A stretch of 64,000 nucleotides of DNA from CATOSP01 sp965197545. Its GTDB lineage: Bacteria; Chloroflexota; Dehalococcoidia; Lucifugimonadales; UBA3495. Of the stretch, positions 34,657 to 42,576 are shown piece after piece; within the stretch, counting starts at the first letter, position 1; each line of letters begins with the position of its first letter. Location of the stretch: positions 1,364,001-1,428,000 of the forward strand of contig CBDANJ010000007.1 in assembly GCA_965197545.1 (NCBI GenBank), written 5' to 3'. The position numbers were made by a program, and so were the translations under genes. Under the pieces are notes generated by a model. It was not told the origin of the DNA. It ran no database searches and worked only from the letters and a program-made list of their open reading frames with translations.

Positions 34657-36111
34657 ATGGGTGTCCGTAACGGGAAACAATTTCTGGAAGGCTTGCGGGA
34701 CGGTCGGGAGGTCTGGTTGGAGGGTGAGCGGGTGGACGACGTGACCACTCACCCGAAACTCGCACGTATGGCGCATACCCTGGCGGGCCTGTACGACCTC
34801 CAGGAGTGGCCCGATTATCGCGAACAAATGACATTCCGTTCGCCAACCAGCGGGGACCCGGTGTCCCTGTCGTTCCTGGTGCCGGAGAGTTACGACGACC
34901 TGATCAGGCGCAGGAAAGCCCTGGAGGTTACGGCCCGGGCGTGCTACGGTATGTTGGGCAGAACACCGGATTACGTGAACATCCAGCTCACGGCAATGCG
35001 GCAGATGTCCCATGTATACGGACGCAACGCGCCCGTGTTCCAGCAGCGGTTATTGGACTATCACGAATACGTCCGGGAAAACGACCTCTGCCTCACCCAC
35101 ACCTTCGGACACCCGCAGGTCAACCGCGCGGTGCCCATCGCCGATCTGCCCGACCCTTACGTGGCCCTGGGAGTGGTCGATACAACCGGGGAAGGCGTGA
35201 TCGTCCGTGGAGCCAAGCTCTTGGCTACACTCGCCCCGTTCTCTGACGAAATATTCGCTCCTGTCGTGCGTCCGCTGCGGCCCGACGCGGAAGAAGACCG
35301 GAAATACTGCATCTCCTTCTCCATTCCAGTCAACTCTCCCGGCCTACGGTTCATCTGCCGTCAGTCCCACGACCGCGGGCACTCGCTGTACGATTACCCC
35401 TTGTCGGGCCGGTACGACGAGATGGACGCCTTGGCAGTGTTCGACAACGTGCTTATCCCCTGGGAAAGGGTGTTCGCCTACGATGACATTGAGTTGGCAA
35501 ATGACGCTCTCCGCCGCGTGGTGATGTGGCGCCAGTACATGCAGCAGGTCGCCGTGAAGAACATCGCCAAGCTGGAATTCGTTCTGGGCATCACCCACGG
35601 CATCGCCGAGGCGATCGGAATTACGGGCTTCAGCCATATCCAGGAGAAAATATCGGAGATCATCGACACGATTGAGACAGTGCGTGCTTATATGAGGGCG
35701 GCGGAGGCCGACGCCTCGCCCTACGAAGGGGAGGGGATCTGGCCCGCAGCCGAGCCGTGGACCGCCCTGCGCCACTATTACCCTGACGCCCACGACCGGG
35801 TTATGTGGATTGTGCAGCAGCTATCGGCGTCGGGTCTCATGCTGACGCCTACCGAAGAGGACCTCAATGGACCCCTTGCGGAGGATATCGGTAAGTATTA
35901 CCAGGCGGCTAACATCGAAGCCCCGGAGCGGATCAAGCTGTTCCGCCTGGCCTGGGACCTGGTTGGCTCCGAGTACGGCTCCCGTCAGACGCTCTATGAG
36001 CGGTTCTTCAACGGCGACGTCGTACAGCTGAGACAACGCCGGTTCGCCTCCTACGACTATAGCCGGGCGCAGGAGGCGCTACAGTCGTTTATGGTCAAGG
36101 ACGTGGGCTAA
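34657..36111 (+). CDS. 4-hydroxyphenylacetate 3-hydroxylase (HpaB) family oxygenase
   Basis: A 484-residue flavin-dependent oxygenase of the HpaB/PvcC acyl-CoA-dehydrogenase-like fold. Characteristic segments are the opening NGKQFLEGLRDGREVW, HTFGHPQVNRAV, the FDNVLIPWERVF region and a C-terminal LVGSEYGSRQTLYERFF. Such enzymes hydroxylate phenols with reduced FAD from a partner reductase, which is not encoded next to it. The exact aromatic substrate cannot be told. Its end overlaps the stop codon region of the remnant hydrolase on the other strand by four bases. Confidence 0.9.
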   Translation: MGVRNGKQFLEGLRDGREVWLEGERVDDVTTHPKLARMAHTLAGLYDLQEWPDYREQMTFRSPTSGDPVSLSFLVPESYDDLIRRRKALEVTARACYGMLGRTPDYVNIQLTAMRQMSHVYGRNAPVFQQRLLDYHEYVRENDLCLTHTFGHPQVNRAVPIADLPDPYVALGVVDTTGEGVIVRGAKLLATLAPFSDEIFAPVVRPLRPDAEEDRKYCISFSIPVNSPGLRFICRQSHDRGHSLYDYPLSGRYDEMDALAVFDNVLIPWERVFAYDDIELANDALRRVVMWRQYMQQVAVKNIAKLEFVLGITHGIAEAIGITGFSHIQEKISEIIDTIETVRAYMRAAEADASPYEGEGIWPAAEPWTALRHYYPDAHDRVMWIVQQLSASGLMLTPTEEDLNGPLAEDIGKYYQAANIEAPERIKLFRLAWDLVGSEYGSRQTLYERFFNGDVVQLRQRRFASYDYSRAQEALQSFMVKDVG

Positions 36112-37168
36112 TTGTCGTCGGCTACTCCGGCTCCCGCTGCGGCTGGCCGAGCCGCCGTTTCCTGCGCGCTTTCAACAAAGCGCAACACTTCGAAGTTGAA
36201 AATGTCCGGCTTTTCGAAGTATACCGAGTGACCGGCTTCCGGAACTCTCAGGACTCGGGAACCTAGGGAAACTCTGAACAACTCTGTCTGCTTGTGCATA
36301 GTATTGCTGGACCAGCCGGTGCCGGACGGAGTGAGAATAGATGGACCAGCCGACCCCCGTTTTCACGAGGGCAGGCTGTTTGCAGATTTGGAATACCAAG
36401 GCAAGAAACGCAAGACCCGCCGCGAGCTGTTCCTGCAACGCATGGACGGCCTGATTCCCTGGCAGAGGCTGGAGCAGCGCATCCGGCCGGTTTATGCCAA
36501 GCCGGGCGAGGGCCTACGGCCTTACCCGCTGCCGGTGATGCTGCGGATTCACTGCGTGCAGTTGTTCTACAACTTGAGCGACCCTGGCATGGAGGATTTG
36601 CTCTACGAGGCCGAATCAGTCAGGCGTTTCGTCGGCCTGAGCCTGTCGGAAGCCCTGCCCGACGAGACCACCATCCTCAACTTCCGCCATCTCCTGGAGC
36701 GGCACCACTGGGCAAGGGCCTGTTGGAGGAGATCAACGCCCATCTGGAGTCGCAGGGACTGCGGCTGCGAGAGGGAACCATTGTGGACGCCAGCATCATC
36801 GAGGCTCCGTCCTCGACCAAGAATCGGGCTGGGGAGCGGGACCCGGAGATGCATCGGACGAAGAAGGGGAATCAGTGGCATTTCGGGATGAAGGCTCACA
36901 TCGGCGTGGATTCCGAAACCGGGATAGTGCACAGCCTGAGCGCCACGGCGGCCAATGTCCACGACGTGACCGAGGCGCACGGTCTGCTGCACGGCGGGGA
37001 GACAATGGTGTGGTGCGACGCCGGGTACCAGGGGGCCACAAGCGGGATGAGAACCTGGGGCGGGAGATTGACTGGCAGGTGGCGATGCGTCCGGGGAAAC
37101 GACGGAAACTTGACCCTGAGAGTGCAGAGGCCGTATCGGAGAAGCGCAAGGCATCAGTGAGGGCCAAG

Positions 37169-37193
37169 AGCCTGCCCCCGACTGCGATCGGGG
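37169..37193 (+). repeat. Hairpin micro-insert 1 (25 nt)
   Basis: The transposase frame is expected to read AK then VEHPF; instead 25 extra bases beginning AGCCTGCCC separate the two codons. They form a 7-bp stem (CCCCCGA with TCGGGGG, using the next base) and a 6-base loop. It shares the AGCCTGCC start and size with two other inserts at 37242 and 38339. Confidence 0.75.
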
Positions 37194-37241
37194 GTGGAGC
37201 ACCCGTTCCTGAAAGTGAAGCGGGTGTTTGGCTACGCCAAG

Positions 37242-37264
37242 AGCCTGCCCTCGCGAAAGCGGGG
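37242..37264 (+). repeat. Hairpin micro-insert 2 (23 nt)
   Basis: The frame should read FGYAK then VRYRGLAKN; 23 extra bases beginning AGCCTGCCC lie exactly between the codons AAG and GTG. The stem is CCCTCGC with GCGGGGG (one T-G pair) and the loop is GAAA. The stem sequence differs from insert 1 while pairing is kept. Confidence 0.75.
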
Positions 37265-38338
37265 GTGCGCTACCGGGGACTGGCGAAGAACACGGAGCGT
37301 CTGGCGCTGCTATTTGGCTTGGGCAACCTGCTGACGGCGGAAGGCCAACTGACCGGCTGACGTGGGCGCAGTGGGCCCAAATCCGGTCGGGGGCCAGCGG
37401 CAGGGCCGGTCAAAGCCCGCAACGGCCCCGCTGAAACGAAATAGGAGGGCGAACACTTGGGGGAAACGGCCCCGGAAGACGGGTGATTCCCGCGAAACTC
37501 CCCCGATAACCGCGAGAAAAGCCCTCGCCAAGCTTGTTCATAGTATCCCTAGTATCGCGTTCGCTCCCGCTTCTATGACCTGGGGCGGGGAGATCTGGTC
37601 TTCTTCACCCACAAAGAAAAGCGTGGGTACCGATAGCCGCGATAATTCAGCGGCTCCAGGTCCTCCCGGTTGGCCCGCGCCCGGATCGTTTCGTGGCGGG
37701 TTGGTGCGGGAAATCTGGAGGTACAAGTTGGCCAGGTTCGGGTTTCGCTGCACGAAGAGAGGCGAAACGGCCCTAAACCCGATTTCTCCGGGGTCTGGGT
37801 GGGCTTCCCGCCATAGCCGTTGCTGCTCCAGGACCTCCGGGACCGTCATACCGCCAACTGTGTCTGCCATTACGAGGCTCTTGGTACGGTGCGGATAAGC
37901 CACCGCGAACCCCAGCATGGTGCGCCCGCCCATGGACTGGGCCACCAGGTGCGCCGACTCGATCTCCAAGTGGTCCAGTAGCCCTCTAAGAGGGTGTGTG
38001 AGAAATAGGGATCAATTGGGTTTAAGTCTTTTGAGCATCAGGTGGACCATCGCTATATGGACCCATGCCTCCCCGGTTTCGGGCAATTCCTCGTAGTCTT
38101 GGCTCAGCCGCCGGCAGCGGCTCAGCCAAGCCAAGGTGCGCTCCACCACCCACCGTCTGGGCAGCACCTCGAAGCGGCGGCTGTCCGGGTTCCGGCGCAC
38201 CGCATTCAGCGCCCAACCTCCGGTGGCCCAAGCCCACGCCACCAACCGGCCAGCGTAGGCCGCATCGGCCCGGATGACCTGGAGCCGGGGAAACCGGTGC
38301 AGCAACTTTACCAAGACCAGCTTGGCCCCATCCCGGTC

Positions 38339-38363
38339 CCCGTGTCGTGGCACGGGGCAGGCT
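38339..38363 (-). repeat. Hairpin micro-insert 3 (25 nt)
   Basis: On the minus strand the transposase of element A should read AANIQ then DRDGAK; 25 bases beginning AGCCTGCCCCGTG are inserted between these codons. The stem is CCCCGTG with CACGGGG and the loop has six bases. It is in a different IS and on the other strand from inserts 1 and 2, yet has the same start and size. Confidence 0.75.
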
Positions 38364-38410
38364 CTGGATGTTGGCCGCATGGACCACCACGGCCAGAAGC
38401 AGGCCCATGG

Positions 38411-38445
38411 TGTCCACTATGTCCACTATGTCCACTGTCCACTAC
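38411..38445. repeat. Short tandem repeat in the dead transposase gene
   Basis: Four near-identical units of TGTCCACTA (8-9 bases each) stand where the transposase family has one VVDTMG-coding unit. It is one of three tandem expansions seen in the window (others at 41197 and 52837) and adds about 26 bases. Confidence 0.7.
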
Positions 38446-38776
38446 GATGTGGCGCTTGCGCCCAGATACCTTCTTGCCGGCGTCGCAGCCCCGAGGCCCC
38501 CCTTTTCCGTGGTCTTGACGCTCTGGCTGTCGATGATGGCAGCGCCGGGGATGGCATCCCGTCCTTCTTTCTCCCGGACCTGGCCGCGCAGCGCCTCCTC
38601 AACCCGCTCCCAAGTGCCATCGGCCCGCCATTTTCGGAAATACCACCACACCGTGCCCCAGGGAGGCAAGTCATGGGGCACCATTCGCCATGGTATGCCG
38701 CCGCGCAAGACATATAGTATGCCGTTTACTACCTCCTGCAGGTCCACGGTACGCCGGCGTCCTCTCCTCGACCCAG

Positions 38777-40131
38777 CTGACAGGGGTATGTATGGGGTTT
38801 TCATGCAGGGGCATAGCGGGTGACCTCCAGGTTGGACTTGGGTTCAGGCCAGGGTTCGGGCAGCAGCCAGACCCGGCTCCAGAACCGGCCTCGGTGCAGC
38901 AACCGTCTCAGCCAGACGATGCCGTGCCGGATTACGCTGACGGTCCGTCCCGGCCTGCTCCAACTACTGCGGTGAGTGGGCGCCAGGTGTTTCGGAGGTG
39001 CTCTCAGGTTGCCTGGGGCAATCCTCCGGTCATTGGCGTCTTCCACCCTGGTCCCATAGGCCAGGGTCAGGAGCGTCGCCACCGACAACACGAACCAATG
39101 CCGCGAAATCCGCGCCGGGTCGGTCCTCCTGGTCTTATCCCATTGCCAACCCAGGCTCTTGACCGCCCCCCGGTCGGGGCCGAGGGCAGGCTTGAACCCC
39201 AACTCGATCCAGAAGCGGAGCGCGTACCAACTCACCCCAACTTCCTCCGGCGGAAGGTCGGTCAGGATGATCCACGGCTCCTCCTGTTCAACGTACCAGA
39301 CCGCCAGCAGGGTGCAACGGCGTTTGGCGGCGGCTCTGCCGAAGGCGGTCCCCCTCCCGATCCATGCGGTATCCGGACGGGGAACGAAGGCACGCGCGGG
39401 AAGCCGCCGGCCCCCTTCAGCGCAGAAAGTGACGTTTTTCGGATACCTCATATAGGGATGCCAGCCTTGGGCCAGAATCTGTTTCCACAATTTCGGACTG
39501 GCCAAGCCCCGGTCGCACAGCACCACCACGGTCATTTCCCTGGGGACCGCCGGGGCCAGGGCCTGCAGCAGTTCCACTATCGGGTCCATCCAGGCCCCGC
39601 GCTGGTTGGCGCGCAGGATGCGCCAGGCCACGGGAATCGCGCAACCCCGGTAGACCACGCTGATGACGATGGCGGTGGCGCCGTCCCCTTTCAACGTGGG
39701 GTCAACCGCCAGCGCCAGCCGGCCGGAACGCCACCACGCAAGGACCCACCGGAGCAGCGGCGCGAAGCAGAGACTTACGTCCAGTTCGGTCTTGCAGGGA
39801 CGCGCCCGGTCGCCGCCGTCGTACAACCACTCCCGGAGATACTGGCGCAGGTTGTTCCAGTTGCCCCGGGTGGAGAGGGCGGACGCGACGGCATTCTGGC
39901 AGGCGCTCCCGGCCAGGATGGTCCCGCAGACCCACCAGGCCAGACCGGTCAACTGTGACTGAGTGAGGTGCGGTAAATGCGTTTCAATGACCTGCCGCAT
40001 CTGGTAGCATTCCTTGGGAAGGCGCATGGGAGACCTCCGGCATCCGGTTTCGTCATTGCAACCAAGATGCCGGATTCCCCTGCGCTTTCCAAGCTCTCAG
40101 ACCATTTTCAGTCCATACATACCCCTGTCAG
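38777..40131 (-). mobile_element. IS4-like insertion sequence (element B) nested in element A
   Basis: Perfect 19-base terminal inverted repeats (CTGACAGGGGTATGTATGG at 38777-38795, complement at 40113-40131) bound a 1355-bp element with one intact transposase gene. It splits the transposase of element A after codon 27. A target duplication is not clear; at most two bases are shared. As the intact inner element, it is the youngest insertion of the nest. Confidence 0.85.
38801..40027 (-). CDS. DDE transposase of element B
   Basis: An intact 408-residue transposase. Likely DDE residues lie in LALAVDPTLKGDG, VVLCDRGLASP and RFWIELGFK, an arrangement of the IS4/IS701-like superfamily; the family cannot be fixed by eye. 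The C-terminus is arginine-rich. The ATG at 40027 lies about 100 bases inside the right inverted repeat. The frame is uninterrupted, so the element may still be mobile and could be the only active one in this cluster. Confidence 0.85.
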   Translation of the reverse strand: MRLPKECYQMRQVIETHLPHLTQSQLTGLAWWVCGTILAGSACQNAVASALSTRGNWNNLRQYLREWLYDGGDRARPCKTELDVSLCFAPLLRWVLAWWRSGRLALAVDPTLKGDGATAIVISVVYRGCAIPVAWRILRANQRGAWMDPIVELLQALAPAVPREMTVVVLCDRGLASPKLWKQILAQGWHPYMRYPKNVTFCAEGGRRLPARAFVPRPDTAWIGRGTAFGRAAAKRRCTLLAVWYVEQEEPWIILTDLPPEEVGVSWYALRFWIELGFKPALGPDRGAVKSLGWQWDKTRRTDPARISRHWFVLSVATLLTLAYGTRVEDANDRRIAPGNLRAPPKHLAPTHRSSWSRPGRTVSVIRHGIVWLRRLLHRGRFWSRVWLLPEPWPEPKSNLEVTRYAPA

Positions 40132-40289
40132 CCGGGAGAAGGGGGCAACAAGGGTTCCAAATGCTTCCATTGGCAATCCGTCAAATCACTGGGATATGAT
40201 TTCCGCTTCATGCCCCAAAGGTACAGCCTCTCCCCCGTCTCCCACCAAGCTATCTCAAAACCAGTTTACAATATTTCTCACACACCCTC

Positions 40290-40382
40290 TTAGAGCTGGA
40301 CCTTCCGGTGGATGAATATATCGTTTACGCCACTGCGGGGGTCAATTTGTTGGTGGAGGAACTGCGAAGGCGCGGCACATGA
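40290..40382 (+). pseudogene. C-terminal fragment of an unidentified gene
   Basis: Directly right of element A a plus-strand frame reads LDLPVDEYIVYATAGVNLL and ends RRRGT with a TGA at 40380. The codon pattern and helix-like end look like a real C-terminus, but I do not recognise the family. Its 5' part has been lost, since the sequence left of the element belongs to a different gene. Confidence 0.5.
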
Positions 40383-40543
40383 GACCCGTGAGTTCCTGGG
40401 ATGTAACGGAGGGTCTTGGCGCTGTCCCAGGGTATACGGGCGCGATGGGCGTCAGTTGGCCTTGTTCTTCCAGGATGTAGGGGTTGCTTGGCTAGGTCCC
40501 CGGGATGCGGTGAATGCCGGGCCGAAGTTCCACGGGAAGCTAG

Positions 40544-41474
40544 GGCGTGTTCACGCTAAAGGTCTGAATATGATACCATCCAGGCATGGAACTAAGCGAA
40601 GCGCAGTATCAACTCATTGCACCATACCTGCCGGTGCAGCGGGGCAACGTCAGCATACCCAATGTTCAGGTACTCAATGCCATCCTTTACGTTGCCGAAC
40701 AGGGCTGCAAGTGGCGGGGGCTGCCCTGCCGGTTTGGCAATTGGCATACCGTCTACACCCGGATGAATCGTTGGTCCAAGAGGGGCGTCCTGGACCGGGT
40801 ATTCGAGCAACTCCAGCGGGCTGGGATAATCAAGGTCAAGCTTCAGGTGGTCTCGATGGACAGCGCCATTGTCAAGGTGCATCCTGACGGCGCAGGCGCG
40901 TTGAAAAAACTGGCCCCCAGGCCATCGGCAAGTCCCGGGGCGGCTGGACCACCAAGCTTCATATGGTTGCCGCGGATGACCGGACACCCCTGATCTTCTC
41001 CCTATCCCCAGGACAAGCCCGCGATGCTCCGGAGGGACGCAAATTGCTCCGCCGCATGGGACCGCCGGAGGGAGTCCCGGCTATATTGATGGACCGGGCG
41101 TATGAGGGAGACGCAACGCGCCAACTGGCGGCGCAATTGGGATACACGCCGGTGGTTCCGCCGAAAAAGAACCGTACCCATCCCTGGGAGTACGATAAGA
41201 CGTTGTACCGGAAGACGTTGTACCGGAAGACGTTGTACCGGAAGACGTTGTACCGGAAGACGTTGTACCGGAAGACGTTGTACCGGAAGACGTTGTACCG
41301 GAAGACGTTGTACCGGAAGACGTTGTACCGGCGGCGGAATGAAGTGGAGCGTCTGTTCCGGCGCTTGAAGGGCTTTCGCCGGGTCTTCACCAGATATGAC
41401 AAACTAGATGCGCTCTACCTCGGGTTCATCCTGTTCGCCATCATCTTCGATGCCTTACGCAGTGTTAACACGCG
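40544..41474 (+). mobile_element. IS5-group insertion sequence (element D)
   Basis: A 931-bp element with short imperfect inverted ends (GGCGTGTTCAC left; complement CGCGTGTTAAC right) flanked by CTAG at 40540-40543 and 41475-41478. The CTAR target fits the IS5 group. The right CTAG contains both the stop codon of the element's own transposase and, on the other strand, the stop codon of moaC. So the insertion left moaC intact. Confidence 0.85.
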
Positions 41475-41478
41475 CTAG
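40586..41478 (+). CDS. IS5-family transposase made by frameshifting (element D)
   Basis: The first frame (from ATG 40586: MELSEAQYQLIAPYLPVQRG) meets the second (WTTKLHMVAADDR to NEVERLFRRLKGF) by a -1 shift at an A6 run, 40904-40909. Reading back one base gives GALKKTGPQAIGKSRGGWTT, exactly the family sequence. Two-frame transposases with A-rich slippage sites are known in IS5 subgroups, so the gene may be functional. A ninefold 15-base repeat (KTLYR) near the C-terminus is abnormal and may impair it. The stop codon comes from the target site. Confidence 0.82.
41197..41331 (+). repeat. 15-base tandem repeat, nine copies, in the transposase gene
   Basis: Nine perfect copies of AAGACGTTGTACCGG run in frame, coding KTLYR nine times just before RRNEVERLF. 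Related transposases have a single copy. The perfect identity of the copies points to recent expansion by slippage or an unequal crossover; an assembly artefact is possible but less likely given the clean unit count. Confidence 0.95.
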
Positions 41479-41984
41479 TCCTCCAGGTGGACGTCCCCGC
41501 TTTGTCCGCCGGTCTTTTGCACCAGGCGCACCGCCTCCACGCGCATGCCCCGGTCGACCGCTTTGCACATATCGTAGACGGTTAGACCCGCCACTGAAAC
41601 GGCGGTGAGGGCTTCCATCTCAACCCCAGTCTTGCCGGACGTGCGGGCGGTGGCGGTGATGGTAACCCGGCTATTGGCCTCGTCCAGTTCGAGGTCAACG
41701 TCGATCTTGTTCAGTGGCAGGGGGTGGCAGAGGGGGATCAGTTCCGAGGTGCGCTTGGCGCCCATGATACCGGCGAGTTGGGCGATGGTGAGGACATCGC
41801 CCTTCTTCATCAGCCCCTCTTTAATGAGTCGAAGGGTTTCCGGCTCCATGGACACATGACCTCGGGCGATAGCTTCCCGGTCGGTGACCGGCTTCCAGCC
41901 CACGTCGACCATGCTGGCCCGGCCTTCCTCGTCCAAGTGGGTCAGGGTTGTCTGTTTGGGGGCTTCGCTATTGGGAGAGGCCAT
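41475..41984 (-). CDS. moaC: Cyclic pyranopterin monophosphate synthase MoaC
   Basis: MoaC forms cPMP from the MoaA product in molybdenum cofactor synthesis. The 169-residue protein has the family opening THLDEEGRASMVDVG, the LIPLCHPLPL segment, and the active-site region GKTGVEMEALTA followed by DMCKAVD. The stop TAG lies in the CTAG duplicated by element D. It is the last gene of a minus-strand group with rnhA and moaA. Confidence 0.95.
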   Translation of the reverse strand: MASPNSEAPKQTTLTHLDEEGRASMVDVGWKPVTDREAIARGHVSMEPETLRLIKEGLMKKGDVLTIAQLAGIMGAKRTSELIPLCHPLPLNKIDVDLELDEANSRVTITATARTSGKTGVEMEALTAVSVAGLTVYDMCKAVDRGMRVEAVRLVQKTGGQSGDVHLED

Positions 41985-42038
41985 TTGCTCACCGCCTATA
42001 CGATAGCCGTCTAGAAACCGCAGTTGGGTGGAGACTGT

Positions 42039-42533
42039 CTAGCGCCGGCGCGCTGGGCGGGCAGGCGTGTAACCTGAGTCGGCGGACAAGCCCTTGCGTT
42101 TCGCGAAGGTGGTGGCCAACTGGTCGCACCGCTCGTTTTCCTTAACCCCTGAGTGCCCTCTCACCCATCGAAATTCGACGTTGTGCTTTTCGGTGAGGGG
42201 AAGAAGTCTTTGCCAGAGGTCAGGGTTAAGCGCGGGCTCTTTTCGGTTGCGCATCCAACCATTGGCCTGCCACTTCCTGGCCCACCCTTTCTCGATTGCG
42301 TTGACGAGATATTGGGAGTCGCTGTAGAGGACCACTTTGCTAGGCCTGTTCAGCTCTTCGAGGCCGATGATGGCGGCTAGGATTTCCATCCGGTTGTTGG
42401 TCGTTTCGGAGTATCCGCCAGAGAGTTCCTTGCGGTGTTCGCCGCGGAGTAGTACGGCCCCGTAGCCGCCCGGACCGGGGTTTCCGATACAGGCGCCATC
42501 GGTGTATATCGTCACGGTGGAGTCCTGCGTCAA
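42039..42533 (-). CDS. rnhA: Ribonuclease HI
   Basis: RNase HI cleaves RNA in RNA-DNA hybrids. The 164-residue protein has the DEDD acidic residues: D12 in IYTDGACIGNPGPGG, E50 in TTNNRMEI, D72 in LYSDSQYL and the last in NERCDQLA. The handle region with KWQANGW is present. The TTG start is supported by TGGAG upstream. It sits between moaA and moaC, an arrangement with no obvious functional meaning. Confidence 0.95.
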   Translation of the reverse strand: MTQDSTVTIYTDGACIGNPGPGGYGAVLLRGEHRKELSGGYSETTNNRMEILAAIIGLEELNRPSKVVLYSDSQYLVNAIEKGWARKWQANGWMRNRKEPALNPDLWQRLLPLTEKHNVEFRWVRGHSGVKENERCDQLATTFAKRKGLSADSGYTPARPARRR

Positions 42534-42576
42534 TCTATCGCTCCAGAATTAACCTATCCCTACCCATCGACCTCGG

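Larger units (their letters stand above)
36341..37360 (+). pseudogene. IS5-family transposase (InsH-like), multiply frameshifted
   Basis: The protein can be followed across three frames: MDQPTPVFT, then RLFADLEYQGKKRKTRREL to DETTILNFRHLLERHH, then INAHLESQGLRLREGT to VWCDAGYQGA, then KRDENLGREIDWQVAMRPG and the end VRYRGLAKNTERLALLFGL. Single-base losses near 36371 and 36710 and a further shift near 37038 break it. Two short hairpin inserts (37169 and 37242) add more shifts. The DDE domain would otherwise be complete, so the element was once active but cannot make its own transposase now. Confidence 0.88.
36267..37548 (+). mobile_element. IS5-type insertion sequence (element C), degenerate
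   Basis: A 1282-bp element with imperfect 15-base terminal inverted repeats (GGAAACTCTGAACAA left, GGATACTATGAACAA as the complement on the right). It is flanked by CTAG at 36263-36266 and 37549-37552, the CTAR target duplication of the IS5 group. It carries one transposase gene, broken by frameshifts and two hairpin inserts. It interrupts an alpha/beta hydrolase gene on the other strand. Confidence 0.85.
36108..37989 (-). pseudogene. Alpha/beta hydrolase, disrupted by two insertion sequences
   Basis: Two pieces on the minus strand belong to one hydrolase. The upstream piece (37549-37989) reads RGLLDHLEIESAHLVAQSMG, with the nucleophile-elbow serine, and later VPTLFFVGEEDQI with the acid residue. 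The downstream piece (36108-36266) reads SRVLRVPEAGHSVYFEKP, with the catalytic histidine, and runs to the stop. Between them sits the IS element at 36267-37548 in a duplicated CTAG; removing one CTAG joins the frame as ANAILGSRVL. The N-terminus is lost at the edge of the element starting at 37990. The gene is dead. Confidence 0.85.
38012..40211 (-). pseudogene. IS5-family transposase of element A, split and frameshifted
   Basis: The N-terminus lies right of the nested IS: from the ATG at 40211 it reads MKRKSYPSDLTDCQWKHLEP, a typical IS5-family start. After the nested IS it continues as RRRTVDLQEVVNGILYVLRG and DSQSVKTTEKGG, then a one-base loss near 38497 shifts it. The last part is in another frame (RDGAKLVLVKLLHRFPRLQV to the end LMLKRLKPN). 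A tandem repeat (38411) and a hairpin insert (38339) lie inside. The gene cannot produce a transposase. Confidence 0.88.
37990..40289 (-). mobile_element. IS5-family insertion sequence (element A), carrying a nested IS
   Basis: Perfect 18-base terminal inverted repeats (GAGGGTGTGTGAGAAATA at 37990-38007, complement at 40272-40289) define a 2300-bp element, about 945 bp once the nested IS (38777-40131) is subtracted. The flanks are TAA on the left and TTA on the right: both fit a TNA target, but they are not a direct repeat. The left flank is an alpha/beta hydrolase gene and the right flank a different gene fragment. This suggests a later deletion or recombination at the element. Confidence 0.85.

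Noticed and set aside
37141..37280. CRISPR-like appearance of the repeated AGCCTGCC words
   Set aside because: Only two copies lie here, of unequal length, and the sequence between them is conserved transposase code, not spacers.
38690..39958. 422-codon plus-strand frame opposite the element B transposase
   Set aside because: Proline/glycine/arginine-rich antisense product without motifs; the minus-strand transposase with its DDE residues and flanking inverted repeats explains the region.
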